Of a stretch of DNA of 64,000 nucleotides, positions 45,353 through 54,042 are shown piece after piece. Below the pieces are notes generated by a model. It made no database searches. It had not been told where the DNA came from and saw only the letters and a program-made list of their open reading frames with translations. The DNA is taken from contig NZ_JAUSTY010000008.1 in assembly GCF_030813115.1 (NCBI RefSeq), positions 161,524 through 225,523 on the forward strand, in the 5' to 3' direction. Positions within the stretch are counted from its first letter, which is position 1, and each line of letters begins with the position of its first letter. A program made the position numbers and the translations under genes. The stretch comes from Bacillus horti (GTDB lineage Bacteria; Bacillota; Bacilli; Caldalkalibacillales; JCM-10596).

Positions 45353-46102
45353 ATGAAGCTAGAATTCAAGGCACTAGGGGATCAAGGACTACAGATTATT
45401 TTTGGACAAGAAATAGATGAAAAGATCTGTATGCAGATTCAGGCTTTTGCTTCTCTTTTGGCTAAGCAAATGAAACATAAATCTCTTCCAGTTCGTGAAT
45501 ATGTACCTGCTTATACAACATTAAGTGTTTATTACGATGCCCTACAAATCACGTACAACGAAATGGTTCAGGTAATGAAGCAGTTAGTCAAAGACCTTGA
45601 AGTATTAGATGCCCATACACCTCATGTTTATGATATTCCAACCTTATACGGGGCAGAGTTCGGGCCAGATTTAGCCGATGTAGCCGCTCATAATCAGTTA
45701 TCTGAAGAAGAGGTCATCCGCATTCATGCAGAGAAGCCTTATCTTATCTATATGCTTGGATTTACACCCGGCTTCCCTTATTTAGGTGGTATGTCAGAGC
45801 GAATTGCTGCCCCACGATTAGCTAATCCTAGGGCGAAAATAGCTGCCGGATCAGTAGGAATAGCAGGAGAGCAAACAGGTATATATCCTTTAGAAACACC
45901 TGGTGGATGGCGTATCATAGGACGGACACCCGTTAGGCTCTATCAACCAGAATTGGAGCAGCCTTTTCTCCTTCAAGCAGGAAGCTATATTAAATTTGTT
46001 TCTATTGATGCGGGGAAATATGAGGAGCTAGAAGGAATTTGGAAGAAGAATCAAGAAATTAGCCTGGTAAGCTATCCAAAAAATCATATACACGCTGATT
46101 AA
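45353..46102 (+). CDS. pxpB: 5-oxoprolinase subunit PxpB (KipI family)
   Basis: PxpB is the small carboxyltransferase-like subunit of the ATP-dependent 5-oxoprolinase PxpABC, which opens pyroglutamate to glutamate. Motifs of the KipI family in this 249-residue protein are FGQEIDEKI, VHVYDIPTLYG-type (HVYDIPTLYGAEFGPDL), YMLGFTPGFPYLGGM, and the substrate-site GSVGIAGEQTGIYPLETPGGWRIIGRTP. ATG 45351-45353 region: start ATG at 45353 with GAGGTGG upstream is preferred over the in-frame GTG at 45341. Its 3' end overlaps the convergent hydrolase gene by 44 bases. pxpA and pxpC lie about 1 kb downstream. Confidence 0.9.
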   Translation: MKLEFKALGDQGLQIIFGQEIDEKICMQIQAFASLLAKQMKHKSLPVREYVPAYTTLSVYYDALQITYNEMVQVMKQLVKDLEVLDAHTPHVYDIPTLYGAEFGPDLADVAAHNQLSEEEVIRIHAEKPYLIYMLGFTPGFPYLGGMSERIAAPRLANPRAKIAAGSVGIAGEQTGIYPLETPGGWRIIGRTPVRLYQPELEQPFLLQAGSYIKFVSIDAGKYEELEGIWKKNQEISLVSYPKNHIHAD

Positions 46103-46841
46103 ACAGGTCAGGCTGACACAAATTACTAGGATCGAAGGAATCCTCTAGGTAGATAAGTGTTGCTCTAGGCAAGAGCTTTTTTAGTTGCTCCATCCATGAA
46201 CCGGGCATTTGCTTGCCACTTATTAATAGAGTTGGGCAATGGACATTCGGTAGATATTCCGTGTAGTTTAGCTTATTTATGTATAATCTTTGCTTGACCA
46301 CTTCTTTTTTTCGAATGTGCTCCATCGTTTTTCGCATTTCCTCTGCAGCTACTGGCCACTTTTTGTAGGTAAGCTCTGTCATCTTTGCCAACCACGCAGT
46401 AGGTAAGTAGTACATGGGGACAGCTAAATACGCTGCAACCAGATGTGCTAACCCAATCGTTTTTACTCTTGTATCACAGAAGCTGTCAACAATCACCAAT
46501 CCCTTTACTTTTTGAGGGAATAATGTGGCGAACCTTTGACAAAATACACCGCCATAAGAAACTCCAACTAGAATAGCCTCCTCAATTTCTAGCTCATCCA
46601 TCAGTTCCTTTATATCCTGGCATTGCGTATCCATCACTTCCTTGGGTGACCCCTGTAATTCTCCGGAACGTCCGTTTCCTCTTAATTCAGGGATAATCAC
46701 GTGGTAAAGAAGCTTGAAAAACTCTTTCTGAGGTTTATACATACCCGCTACTCCCCCTAAGCCAGGTATGAGAAATAGAGGGGTACCCTTTCCTACGGAC
46801 TCATAATAAATGGTCGTTCCATTCACCTTAGCTTCTGGCAT
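46059..46841 (-). CDS. Alpha/beta hydrolase-fold protein, catalytic triad apparently incomplete
   Basis: The 260-residue protein has an alpha/beta-hydrolase core: FLIPGLGGVAGMY (oxyanion region), IPELRGNGRSGE, and the nucleophile elbow GVSYGGVFCQRFA (Ser about residue 92). The expected acid (LLISGKQMPGSWMEQL) and the expected C-terminal His (EDSFDPSNLCQPDLFNQRV, where relatives have GH...QP) are not seen, so activity is doubtful. ATG 46839-46841, with GAAGGAG 9 bases upstream, is preferred. The gene lies opposite and between pxpB and pxpA and shares 44 bases of 3' coding sequence with pxpB. Confidence 0.8.
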   Translation of the reverse strand: MPEAKVNGTTIYYESVGKGTPLFLIPGLGGVAGMYKPQKEFFKLLYHVIIPELRGNGRSGELQGSPKEVMDTQCQDIKELMDELEIEEAILVGVSYGGVFCQRFATLFPQKVKGLVIVDSFCDTRVKTIGLAHLVAAYLAVPMYYLPTAWLAKMTELTYKKWPVAAEEMRKTMEHIRKKEVVKQRLYINKLNYTEYLPNVHCPTLLISGKQMPGSWMEQLKKLLPRATLIYLEDSFDPSNLCQPDLFNQRVYDFLDSLPG

Positions 46842-47164
46842 AACTAACACTCCTTCTGCTGCTTTCATTCCTTAATTCATAGTATTCTCTATTAGCTTAC
46901 TCCACTTAGGCAACACCTTCAAACGTTTCCTACTTGAGTGCTTCTCGTAAGGACTCCACTTCTTTTTAAGCAAGCATGTTTAAGGGAGCTTTCTCCAACT
47001 CGAAGCCTTTATCGGGGGGTTCTTGAGAGAACTTGATCTAGACATATTGATCAATGTTATAATTTATAGTATAAAAATGTGAATACATGGGGCGAAAATA
47101 ATAGGTCATACTTACATTTAAAATACAGGAATCATTGTGGCTGTAGCTTCACCTAGGAAAGGAT
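46842..47164. other. Intergenic region upstream of pxpA
   Basis: No gene is seen. A 14-base palindrome GTTCTTGAGAGAAC at 47021-47034 could be an operator. It lies just upstream of the promoter predicted at 47047-47075. Confidence 0.4.
47047..47075 (+). promoter_or_regulatory. Candidate sigma-A promoter for pxpA-pxpC
   Basis: TTGATC at 47047-47052, a 17-base spacer and TATAAA at 47070-47075. It would give a leader of about 85 bases to the pxpA start. Confidence 0.5.
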
Positions 47165-47950
47165 GTGTACATCGAACGAATGAAAAAAGTAGATTTAAAC
47201 TGCGATTTAGGAGAAAGCTTCGGAGCGTATACAATCGGACAGGATGAAGAGGTCATGAAGTATATTACCTCTGCCAATATTGCTTGTGGCTACCATGCTG
47301 GAGATCCTAGCATTATAGCAAAAACGATTGAGCTTGCCCTAGAGCATGATGTCCAGCTTGGAGCACATCCGAGCTATCCAGACCTAGTCGGCTTTGGGCG
47401 CCGAGAAATGCTCTGCTCTCCGCGAGAAGTCTATGATATGGTGCTGTATCAGGTCGGAGCTGTAAAATCAATGTGCCAAGCGTTAGGAGGAGAGCTTCAG
47501 CATGTTAAACCTCATGGGGCTTTATACAACGCTGCCTCAAGAGACTTTCACACAGCGTTAGCGATTGCCGAAGCGGTCTATACTCTTGCTCCCCAAGCTA
47601 TCCTGTTTGGTCTTGCCAATAGTGAAATGATTAAAGCTGGAGGGCAAGTGGGACTTAAAGTAGCTCATGAGGTGTTTGCTGATCGAACATACCAAGATAG
47701 CGGGTTGTTAACTCCACGGACAGCCGAACACGCCTTGCTTCACCAGGAAGCGGATTGTGTACGGCAGGTCTTAGAGATGACCCGAGATGGCAGAGTAACT
47801 ACAGTAAATGGATCATCCATTCCCATCCAAGCAGATACCATTTGCATTCATGGGGATCACCCGACAGCCGTGCCTTTTGCCCAACGATTGAGGACGATAT
47901 TAGAAGAGAATGAAATTACCGTACAGGCAGTTGGGAAATGGAAGGCATGA
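47165..47950 (+). CDS. pxpA: 5-oxoprolinase subunit PxpA (LamB/YcsF family)
   Basis: The 261-residue catalytic subunit of 5-oxoprolinase has the N-terminal VDLNCDLGESFGAYTIGQDE, SANIACGYHAGDP with conserved Cys/His, GAHPSYPDLVGFGRREM, VKPHGALYNAA, and the C-terminal ICIHGDHPTA block. Start is GTG 47165 after AGGAAAGG; ATG 47180 is an alternative without a ribosome site. It is followed 25 bp later by pxpC. Separation from pxpB by a convergent gene departs from the usual pxpABC/BCA cluster. Confidence 0.92.
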   Translation: MYIERMKKVDLNCDLGESFGAYTIGQDEEVMKYITSANIACGYHAGDPSIIAKTIELALEHDVQLGAHPSYPDLVGFGRREMLCSPREVYDMVLYQVGAVKSMCQALGGELQHVKPHGALYNAASRDFHTALAIAEAVYTLAPQAILFGLANSEMIKAGGQVGLKVAHEVFADRTYQDSGLLTPRTAEHALLHQEADCVRQVLEMTRDGRVTTVNGSSIPIQADTICIHGDHPTAVPFAQRLRTILEENEITVQAVGKWKA

Positions 47951-47975
47951 ATAACTATCAAGGAGAGAGCTAATC

Positions 47976-48989
47976 ATGGAGGAAGTTGTTGGGGAAGTCA
48001 TTGTAGAAAAAGCTGGCCTATTTGATACCATTCAGGATATGGGCAGGATTGGTTTTCAGGAGTACGGTATGCCACAGGCTGGAGCAGTCGATCAATATGC
48101 CTACCAGCTTGGAAATATCCTTGTAGGAAATTCAAGGCATACACCTAGCCTAGAACTAACCTGGTTTGGTCCAACCCTAACATTTACTCAGGACACCTCC
48201 ATTGCCTTAACAGGTGCTACATTTTCCGCTCGTCTGAATGGTGCCCTCATTCAACCTTGGAGCTTGTTAGCTGTCCGCCGAGGAGACAGGCTGGAAATGG
48301 GCTCTGCTACATCAGGCTGCCGTGCTTACTTAGCTGTTCAAGGAGGGTTTATGATTTCACCTAAGATGGGGAGTGCTTCTACCTATGTAACCGGACAGCT
48401 AGGAGGATGGCAGGGACGTCCTTTACAGACTGATGATCGGATTCCCTATAGCTTACGGTTAGATGAGAGAAATACTAATGGTACAGATAAAAAACAAACT
48501 AAGACTTCTAGCAGACAACGTTTCATATCCCCATCCTATCGCCCTTCATATCCTAAGCACAATGTTTTACGAGTGATCTTAGGGCCACAAGAGCAGCATT
48601 TTACCAAGCAGGGACGAGACACTTTCCTCCATGAAGGTTTTACCGTAACACCGCAAATGGATCGTATGGGGCTCAGGCTATCAGGACAAGCCATTGAACA
48701 TGATGAAAGGTTTGGTGCAGATATCCTTTCAGATTCCATTCCTTTTGGAGGCATACAAGTCCCAGCAAATGGTCAACCGATTATCATGCTGGCAGACCGC
48801 CAAACGACAGGAGGGTATCCTAAAATAGCTACCATCATTTCAGCCGATTGGTCTAAGCTAGCGCAGCTAAGACCGAAGGACTCGGTACAGTTTCAAGAAG
48901 TTACTGTAGAGGAAGCTCAAGCGTTGTACAGGGAACAGGAAAAGGAGCTTACTAGCTTCGAGTTCTTAGCTAAAAGCATGCCACGGTGA
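47976..48989 (+). CDS. pxpC: 5-oxoprolinase subunit PxpC (KipA, biotin-dependent carboxyltransferase-like)
   Basis: The 337-residue partner of PxpB has VEKAGLFDTIQDMGRIGFQEYGMPQAGAVDQYAYQLGN at the N-terminus, ELTWFGPTLTF, RAYLAVQGGF, then VILGPQEQHF, DRMGLRLSG, SDSIPFGGIQVPANGQPIIMLADRQTTGGYPKIATI. This is the standard KipA/urea-amidolyase-like series. AAGGAG precedes the ATG. About residues 160-190 there is a Ser/Arg/Lys-rich insertion (NTNGTDKKQTKTSSRQ), probably a loop. Confidence 0.92.
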   Translation: MEEVVGEVIVEKAGLFDTIQDMGRIGFQEYGMPQAGAVDQYAYQLGNILVGNSRHTPSLELTWFGPTLTFTQDTSIALTGATFSARLNGALIQPWSLLAVRRGDRLEMGSATSGCRAYLAVQGGFMISPKMGSASTYVTGQLGGWQGRPLQTDDRIPYSLRLDERNTNGTDKKQTKTSSRQRFISPSYRPSYPKHNVLRVILGPQEQHFTKQGRDTFLHEGFTVTPQMDRMGLRLSGQAIEHDERFGADILSDSIPFGGIQVPANGQPIIMLADRQTTGGYPKIATIISADWSKLAQLRPKDSVQFQEVTVEEAQALYREQEKELTSFEFLAKSMPR

Positions 48990-49081
48990 ACTATACTGAT
49001 AGCTTGTTGTTTGAAAAGTATTTTTATGCTACGCTAGTTAAAATTACTTTTGACATTTTTAGAGGAAGGAGTGTCCATATC

Positions 49082-49209
49082 ATGAAGAAAAAAAGCCTAG
49101 GCTCATTATCAAGTGGATATGGGTACTCGACTGCTGTTTTTTTCTAGGATTCATTAAAATTGGTGAAGTGTGTCCAAATGAGCCTATGAAAAAACGGCAG
49201 AAAAACTAA
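49082..49209 (+). pseudogene. Micro-ORF for a small membrane protein, split by a -1 frame step at an A7 run
   Basis: The ATG at 49082, preceded by AGGAAGGAG, opens a frame of only 21 codons. From the run of seven A at 49088-49094, the -1 frame reads AAG CCT AGG... for 38 codons to a TAA at 49207-49209. It encodes KPRLIIKWIWVLDCCFFLGF then IKIGEVCPNEPMKKRQKN, a plausible single-helix membrane micro-protein. One extra A, or a -1 slip on A AAA AAG, would restore a 42-residue protein. It lies between pxpC and the RidA-like gene. Either a recent frameshift, a sequencing error or real slippage could explain it. Confidence 0.5.
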
Positions 49210-49230
49210 AATGGCGAGGTAAAATATAAA

Positions 49231-49626
49231 ATGAACAATAAAATTACAAGAACGAATCCTGTGGGGGTATCAGCCCCTGTTGGAAATTATACGCATATTA
49301 CAAGAATCCCGAAAGGTGCTGACTTATTTGTCACATCAGGTCAAATCGGCACAGACCTAAATGGACAAATTCCTTCTACCTTTAATGAACAAGTGAGTCA
49401 TACCTTTACGAATATAAAACGAGTTTTGGAATCCGAGCAGCTAACGAGTAAAGACATCATAAAAGTAAATGTCTGGTCAACAGAAAAAATAGATTGGGAC
49501 TTTTTTTATGCTGAGTGGGATAAGTTGTTTGATACCGCTTATCCTGCCATGACAATTGCCTATATCGTTGAGCTAGGGTTACCTGAAATAAAAATCGAAA
49601 TAGAAATTTGGGCTGCACAAATGTAA
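49231..49626 (+). CDS. RidA/YjgF/Rid-family protein lacking the catalytic arginine
   Basis: The 131-residue protein has the chorismate-mutase-like Rid fold: PVGNYTHITRIPKGADLFVTSGQIGTDLNGQIP near the N-terminus, then TFTNIKRVLESEQLTSKDIIKVNVW and YPAMTIAYIVELGLPEIKIEIEIWA. In deaminase-active RidA proteins the PA-R-T/S position carries an Arg that binds the substrate carboxylate. Here it is Met (PAMTIA), so imine/enamine deaminase activity is doubtful and the protein may belong to a non-deaminase Rid group. It follows the micro-ORF by 21 bp. Confidence 0.85.
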   Translation: MNNKITRTNPVGVSAPVGNYTHITRIPKGADLFVTSGQIGTDLNGQIPSTFNEQVSHTFTNIKRVLESEQLTSKDIIKVNVWSTEKIDWDFFYAEWDKLFDTAYPAMTIAYIVELGLPEIKIEIEIWAAQM

Positions 49627-49809
49627 GGCTATTTAAACTTAAGATTTTCAAAACACCTGATCAAGTTATTATAACAACACACTTGATTAAGATATTCAAA
49701 CACACACTTCATCAATGTCCCAAAGTCATGTAATGACAAGGACAACTTTTTTCAAATGCTTTAGCTTTAAAATACTTTAGCTGTACCGTAATTTCTTTGT
49801 GTACCATTT

Positions 49810-49993
49810 CTAACGGACATTTTCTTCCCTTAGAGACACAAATCTATGCGTTTTGATCTCTAATGGTCATAATCGCCCCTTAGAACGTATATTCCATTGA
49901 TTTTGGTTGATATTCACTTCTAAGGTGCAAATTTGTCCGTTAGAATTCATAGCGTTCAAAAAAACGCCGCTAAGATGCAGATTTGTCCGTTAG
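49810..49993. repeat. Four-box inverted repeat element, copy 3
   Basis: Boxes lie at 49810-49833, 49860-49883 (forward), 49920-49943 and 49970-49993 (reverse), with spacings of exactly 50, 60 and 50 bp. Box 3 and box 4 keep the same individual endings as in copy 2 (GCACCTTAG and GCATCTTAG when read reversed). The linker between boxes 3 and 4 also shares a TCAAAAAA core with copy 2. It lies between convergent genes. The remaining 49627-50199 region has no gene. Confidence 0.9.
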
Positions 49994-50096
49994 AGGAAGC
50001 CATAGCTTATTGGGACGTCTCACCCAATCATACTTTTTAGGACATCCCCCTACTATCATCCGACAAATGAGAGCATTTGCCTAAATCAAGAAGGCT

Positions 50097-50140
50097 AAAA
50101 AGGCTACACCTATTATTTTCGGTAATAGGTGTAGCCTTTT
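50097..50140. terminator. Terminator between RidA-like gene and potD (bidirectional)
   Basis: AAAAAGGCTACACCTATTA pairs with TAATAGGTGTAGCCTTTT (stem of about 18 bp, 7-base loop). Confidence 0.9.
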
Positions 50141-50199
50141 ATGTTAATCTAATTGGATTTCAGGCTACATATGCCGGAGAAATATACATAAACTACAGC

Positions 50200-51273
50200 T
50201 TATTTCTTATGCATTTTAAACTCTAAAAACAATTCATTGTAACGTGCCTGCATAGGTCGACCTAAATTTTCATAGACCTCAAGTCCCATTGTTGTCTCTA
50301 AATCAGGATAAAAACGCTCATCATTCACTACCTCTTCATCCAAAAAGTCCAAAGCCTTTTCATTAGGGGTCGAGTAGCCTACATAGTCTGCATTCCGAGC
50401 TGCAATTTCTGGATCAAGGAAGAAGTTAATAAATTGGTGTGCCCCTTCTACATTCCTAGCCGTTGTTGGAATGACCATGTTGTCGAACCATAGATTAGAG
50501 CCTTCCTCAGGAACCACATACTCAAAGTGATCATAATCCCACATTAACTCAGCAGCCATTCCAGACCATACCACTCCTATAGCTGCTTCTTCATTCCCAA
50601 TCAGCATTTTGATTTCATCCCCCACGATACCTCGAATATTAGGGGTAAGCTCATCCAGCTTCTGCTTCGCTTCAATGAGCCTTGCGTCATCCGTTTCATT
50701 AAGAGAATAATACAGGCTATTTAAGCCCATTCCCATGACCTCACGAGCTCCATCAACAAGTAAAATTTCATTACGGAAATCCTCATGCCACAAGTCATTC
50801 CAGCTCGTGATTTCTCGATCTCCTAGCTTCTCTAAATTATATACAATACCCACTGTTCCCCAGAAATAAGGGACGGAATACTTATTTTCTGGATCAAAGG
50901 AAAGATCGAGAAACTCCTCTTGAATATTACTTAGATTAGGCAATAGATCGTGATCCAAAGGTATGAGCAAATCTTCCTCCATCATTTTACTAATCGTATA
51001 CTCTGAAGGCACGGCGATATCGAACGTGGCCCCTCCCTGCTCAATTTTCGTTAGCATCGCCTCATTCGAATCAAACGTTTGGTAGACCACTCGAATCCCT
51101 GTCTCCTCCTCGAACTCGGCTACTAAATCAGCATCAATATAGTCTCCCCAGTTAAAGACGGTAATCGTATCCCCCCCAGGATAGCCCTGAGAGGACTCAA
51201 GCTGAATATTCACGTAAACCATTGCACCAACAACAATTAAAATCGTAATGAGTAAGCGTACTAATTGCTTCAT
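50200..51273 (-). CDS. potD: Spermidine/putrescine ABC transporter substrate-binding protein
   Basis: The 357-residue periplasmic-binding-type protein has the polyamine-binding protein pattern ITVFNWGDYIDADLVAEFEEETGI, YQTFDSNEAMLTKIEQGG, FDIAVPSEYTISKM, YSVPYFWGTVGIVYN and YVGYSTPNEKALDFL. The N-terminus is a hydrophobic anchor (RLLITILIVVGAMVYVNIQL) with no lipobox Cys, whereas Gram-positive PotD is usually a lipoprotein. It is probably anchored or signal-cleaved. It overlaps potC by 4 bases at the end of the potABCD operon. Confidence 0.92.
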   Translation of the reverse strand: MKQLVRLLITILIVVGAMVYVNIQLESSQGYPGGDTITVFNWGDYIDADLVAEFEEETGIRVVYQTFDSNEAMLTKIEQGGATFDIAVPSEYTISKMMEEDLLIPLDHDLLPNLSNIQEEFLDLSFDPENKYSVPYFWGTVGIVYNLEKLGDREITSWNDLWHEDFRNEILLVDGAREVMGMGLNSLYYSLNETDDARLIEAKQKLDELTPNIRGIVGDEIKMLIGNEEAAIGVVWSGMAAELMWDYDHFEYVVPEEGSNLWFDNMVIPTTARNVEGAHQFINFFLDPEIAARNADYVGYSTPNEKALDFLDEEVVNDERFYPDLETTMGLEVYENLGRPMQARYNELFLEFKMHKK

Positions 51274-52076
51274 CGACGTACCCCCATTCCACTGCTTCGG
51301 CTAGCATTTCGTTGATTAATAAAGTAATAGCCTAGCACAAGTAAGATCGTAAATAGAAAGAGAATGGTCGTCAGGGCAGAAATCGTTGGAGATATTCCTC
51401 TCCTTGCCATGGAATAGATCTCTACAGATAACGTGGAAAACCCATTCCCAGTAACGAAAAAGGTAACAGCAAAATCATCTAATGAATACGTTAAAGCCAT
51501 AAAAAATCCGGCAAATATTCCCGGAGATATAAAAGGTAGAATAACCTTTGAAAGAACCTGCCACCAGCTTGCTCCCAAATCTCTAGCTGCATCCACTAGT
51601 GTAGGGCTCATCTCTTGAAGCTTTGGTAGAACTAGAAGAACTACAATCGGAACGCTAAAAGCAATATGTGACAGTAGAACGGAAACGAAGCCTAATTGAA
51701 TCCCAATCATTGTAAAAAGTATGAGGAACGACGCCCCGATAATAACATCTGGACTTACAATCAACACATTGTTTAGGGAAAGTAGGGTATTTTGTGTTCT
51801 ACGTCTTTTTACATACATAATCGCCAACGCTCCGATGACTCCAAGAATTGTAGAAATCGCAGCAGACAAAAGAGCAATAATTAACGTATTCAACACGATA
51901 ATCCAAATCCTTGTATCCTGTAGTACCTCTTCATACCATTCAAACGTAAACTCCTCAAAGCCATACATTGTTCCAGCACTGTTAAAGGAATAGAAAATTA
52001 GATAAAAAATCGGAATATATAAAATGACAAATACAAGAGCCAAATAGATTTTAGGAAAGATGTTGTTTTTCTTCAT
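51270..52076 (-). CDS. potC: Spermidine/putrescine ABC transporter permease
   Basis: This 268-residue permease has six membrane helices and the EAA-loop DAARDLGASWWQVLSKVILPFISPGIFAG that contacts the ATPase. It has the typical short N-terminus (KIYLALVFVILYIPIFYLIFYSFN). It is located 3 bp after potB and overlaps potD. Confidence 0.93.
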   Translation of the reverse strand: MKKNNIFPKIYLALVFVILYIPIFYLIFYSFNSAGTMYGFEEFTFEWYEEVLQDTRIWIIVLNTLIIALLSAAISTILGVIGALAIMYVKRRRTQNTLLSLNNVLIVSPDVIIGASFLILFTMIGIQLGFVSVLLSHIAFSVPIVVLLVLPKLQEMSPTLVDAARDLGASWWQVLSKVILPFISPGIFAGFFMALTYSLDDFAVTFFVTGNGFSTLSVEIYSMARRGISPTISALTTILFLFTILLVLGYYFINQRNASRSSGMGVRR

Positions 52077-52079
52077 TCT

Positions 52080-52883
52080 CTATACAGCCCCTTTCTTGCG
52101 CTTGCCAGTCAGGACCATAATTAGGGCCATAGCAATAATTAAGAACACCGCTATTGTCGCTCCCATACCCCAATCCTGTGTAACCAGAAAGTGTTGCTCA
52201 ACGGCTGTCCCTAGTGTGATCACTCGGTTTCCAGCTATCAGGCGTGTAATCATAAAGAGGGAAAGGGCTGGTATAAATACGATTTGACAGCCTGCCTTAA
52301 CCCCATCTAATGTTAATGGAAAAATGACACGCTTAAACGTAGTCCACGTCGATGCTCCTAAATCCTTTGCTGCATCAATTAGAGAGCTGTTCAATTCCTC
52401 CATAGCATTAAAGATAGGTAGAATCATAAAAGGTATAAAAATATACACAGCCACAAAAACAAAGCTAAAGTCTGTAAAAAGGATCTGCTGTGCTCCGATT
52501 CCAACCACTTCTAATAAGCTATTGGCTAAGCCGTATGATCCAAAAATCCCTAAGAATGCGTAAACCTTTAAAAGCAGGTTGATCCAGCTTGGTAAAATAA
52601 TCAGAAGCAGCCAGAGTCTCCTATGCTTTAGCTTTGTAAGAAAATACGCAGTCGGGTACGCGATTAATAATGAAAAAGCCGTAATTAAGAAAGCATACCA
52701 AAAGGAGCTCAGTGTCATTTGTAAATAAACAGGCGTAAAAAACTTAGCATAGTTAGAAAAAGTAAATTGTCCTTCTATATCAAAAAAGGAGTAATACACC
52801 ACCAAAAGAATAGGAGCCACGACAAACAATGCCATCCAAAACACATAAGGGATCAGATACAGATTACGTGTTCTAGTCTGCAT
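52080..52883 (-). CDS. potB: Spermidine/putrescine ABC transporter permease
   Basis: This 267-residue permease has the EAA-loop [29 protein letters not shown] and six hydrophobic segments. ATG 52881-52883 is chosen for GAGGT 8 bases upstream, within the end of potA (11-base overlap). The frame is open 54 bases further but without a ribosome site. PotB and PotC form the heterodimeric channel. Confidence 0.92.
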   Translation of the reverse strand: MQTRTRNLYLIPYVFWMALFVVAPILLVVYYSFFDIEGQFTFSNYAKFFTPVYLQMTLSSFWYAFLITAFSLLIAYPTAYFLTKLKHRRLWLLLIILPSWINLLLKVYAFLGIFGSYGLANSLLEVVGIGAQQILFTDFSFVFVAVYIFIPFMILPIFNAMEELNSSLIDAAKDLGASTWTTFKRVIFPLTLDGVKAGCQIVFIPALSLFMITRLIAGNRVITLGTAVEQHFLVTQDWGMGATIAVFLIIAMALIMVLTGKRKKGAV

Positions 52884-53979
52884 GGCTAACCTCATCATAA
52901 GCCTCAAGACGTCTATCAAACTCCTCTTCTGTTTCACCTAAGCGCATAACATGAATCGCTTCTGGTTCGAAATACAAGCCGATTTCACTATCCACTGTCG
53001 CTTTTTTCGTTGAATGGACTAACCACTCATTACCTTCCTGGTCATAGCAGCAGATTTCATAGTGCACTCCACGAAACAATTGAGAGTCGACACGGACCTG
53101 TAGCTTTCCTTTTTCAACACTAGTTATCTCTAAATCCTCTGGACGAATCACAACATCAATCGTTTCATTATCGTTAAGCCCCTGATCGACACACTCAAAT
53201 TCTTTATCTGCAAAATGAACCACAAAGTCCCGAACCATCGTTCCTTTGATAATGTTAGATTCACCAATAAAGTCAGCTACGAAGCGATTAATGGGCTCAT
53301 CATAAATGTCGGTAGGTGTTCCGCTCTGCTGGATCTTCCCGTTATCTAGGACAAAAATCTCATCAGACATCGCTAACGCTTCCTCCTGATCATGAGTAAC
53401 AAAGATAAATGTAATCCCTAGACGACGCTGCAGCTCACGTAGCTCATACTGCATTTCTGTACGTAGCTTTAAATCAAGAGCTGATAAAGGCTCATCAAGT
53501 AAAATTACCTCTGGCTCATTCACAATTGCCCGGGCAATCGCTACACGCTGACGCTGACCTCCAGACATTTCCTTGATCTCTCTGTTCTCATATCCAGCTA
53601 AATTGACAAAGCGAAGGGCCTCTAAAACCTTCTCACGAATGGCAGCTTTACTTAGCTTTTTGATACGCAACCCAAACGCTACATTTTCAAATACATTCAG
53701 ATGTGGAAACAACGCATAATCCTGAAAGACGGTGTTCACCTGTCTTTCATTAGCAGGGATATGATTCATAAGCTTATCATTAAAATAAATGTTACCCTCT
53801 GTCGGTTCAACAAAGCCTGCAATTAATCTAAGGATGGTTGTTTTCCCACAGCCAGAAGGACCTAGTAAGGTGTAAAACTTCCCTCTTTCAATTTCAAAGC
53901 TCACTTGATCTAAAACCGTAGCTTCACGATCATACTTTTTTGTTACCTGTTCAAAACGAATAATTGGTTGATTGTTCAA
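52873..53979 (-). CDS. potA: Spermidine/putrescine ABC transporter ATP-binding protein
   Basis: The 368-residue ATPase has Walker [10 protein letters not shown], the Q-loop region [24 protein letters not shown] signature [14 protein letters not shown], Walker [13 protein letters not shown], and the switch His in [12 protein letters not shown]. The C-terminal TOBE regulatory domain spans about 245-350. It is the first transport gene after the XRE-cupin regulator (63-bp gap). Confidence 0.95.
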   Translation of the reverse strand: MNNQPIIRFEQVTKKYDREATVLDQVSFEIERGKFYTLLGPSGCGKTTILRLIAGFVEPTEGNIYFNDKLMNHIPANERQVNTVFQDYALFPHLNVFENVAFGLRIKKLSKAAIREKVLEALRFVNLAGYENREIKEMSGGQRQRVAIARAIVNEPEVILLDEPLSALDLKLRTEMQYELRELQRRLGITFIFVTHDQEEALAMSDEIFVLDNGKIQQSGTPTDIYDEPINRFVADFIGESNIIKGTMVRDFVVHFADKEFECVDQGLNDNETIDVVIRPEDLEITSVEKGKLQVRVDSQLFRGVHYEICCYDQEGNEWLVHSTKKATVDSEIGLYFEPEAIHVMRLGETEEEFDRRLEAYDEVSHAD

Positions 53980-54042
53980 TCTGGTCCTCCCCCTCTATCC
54001 TGTTAAATCTTGTTTATGAATGGCGTTTACGAAACAAACTTA

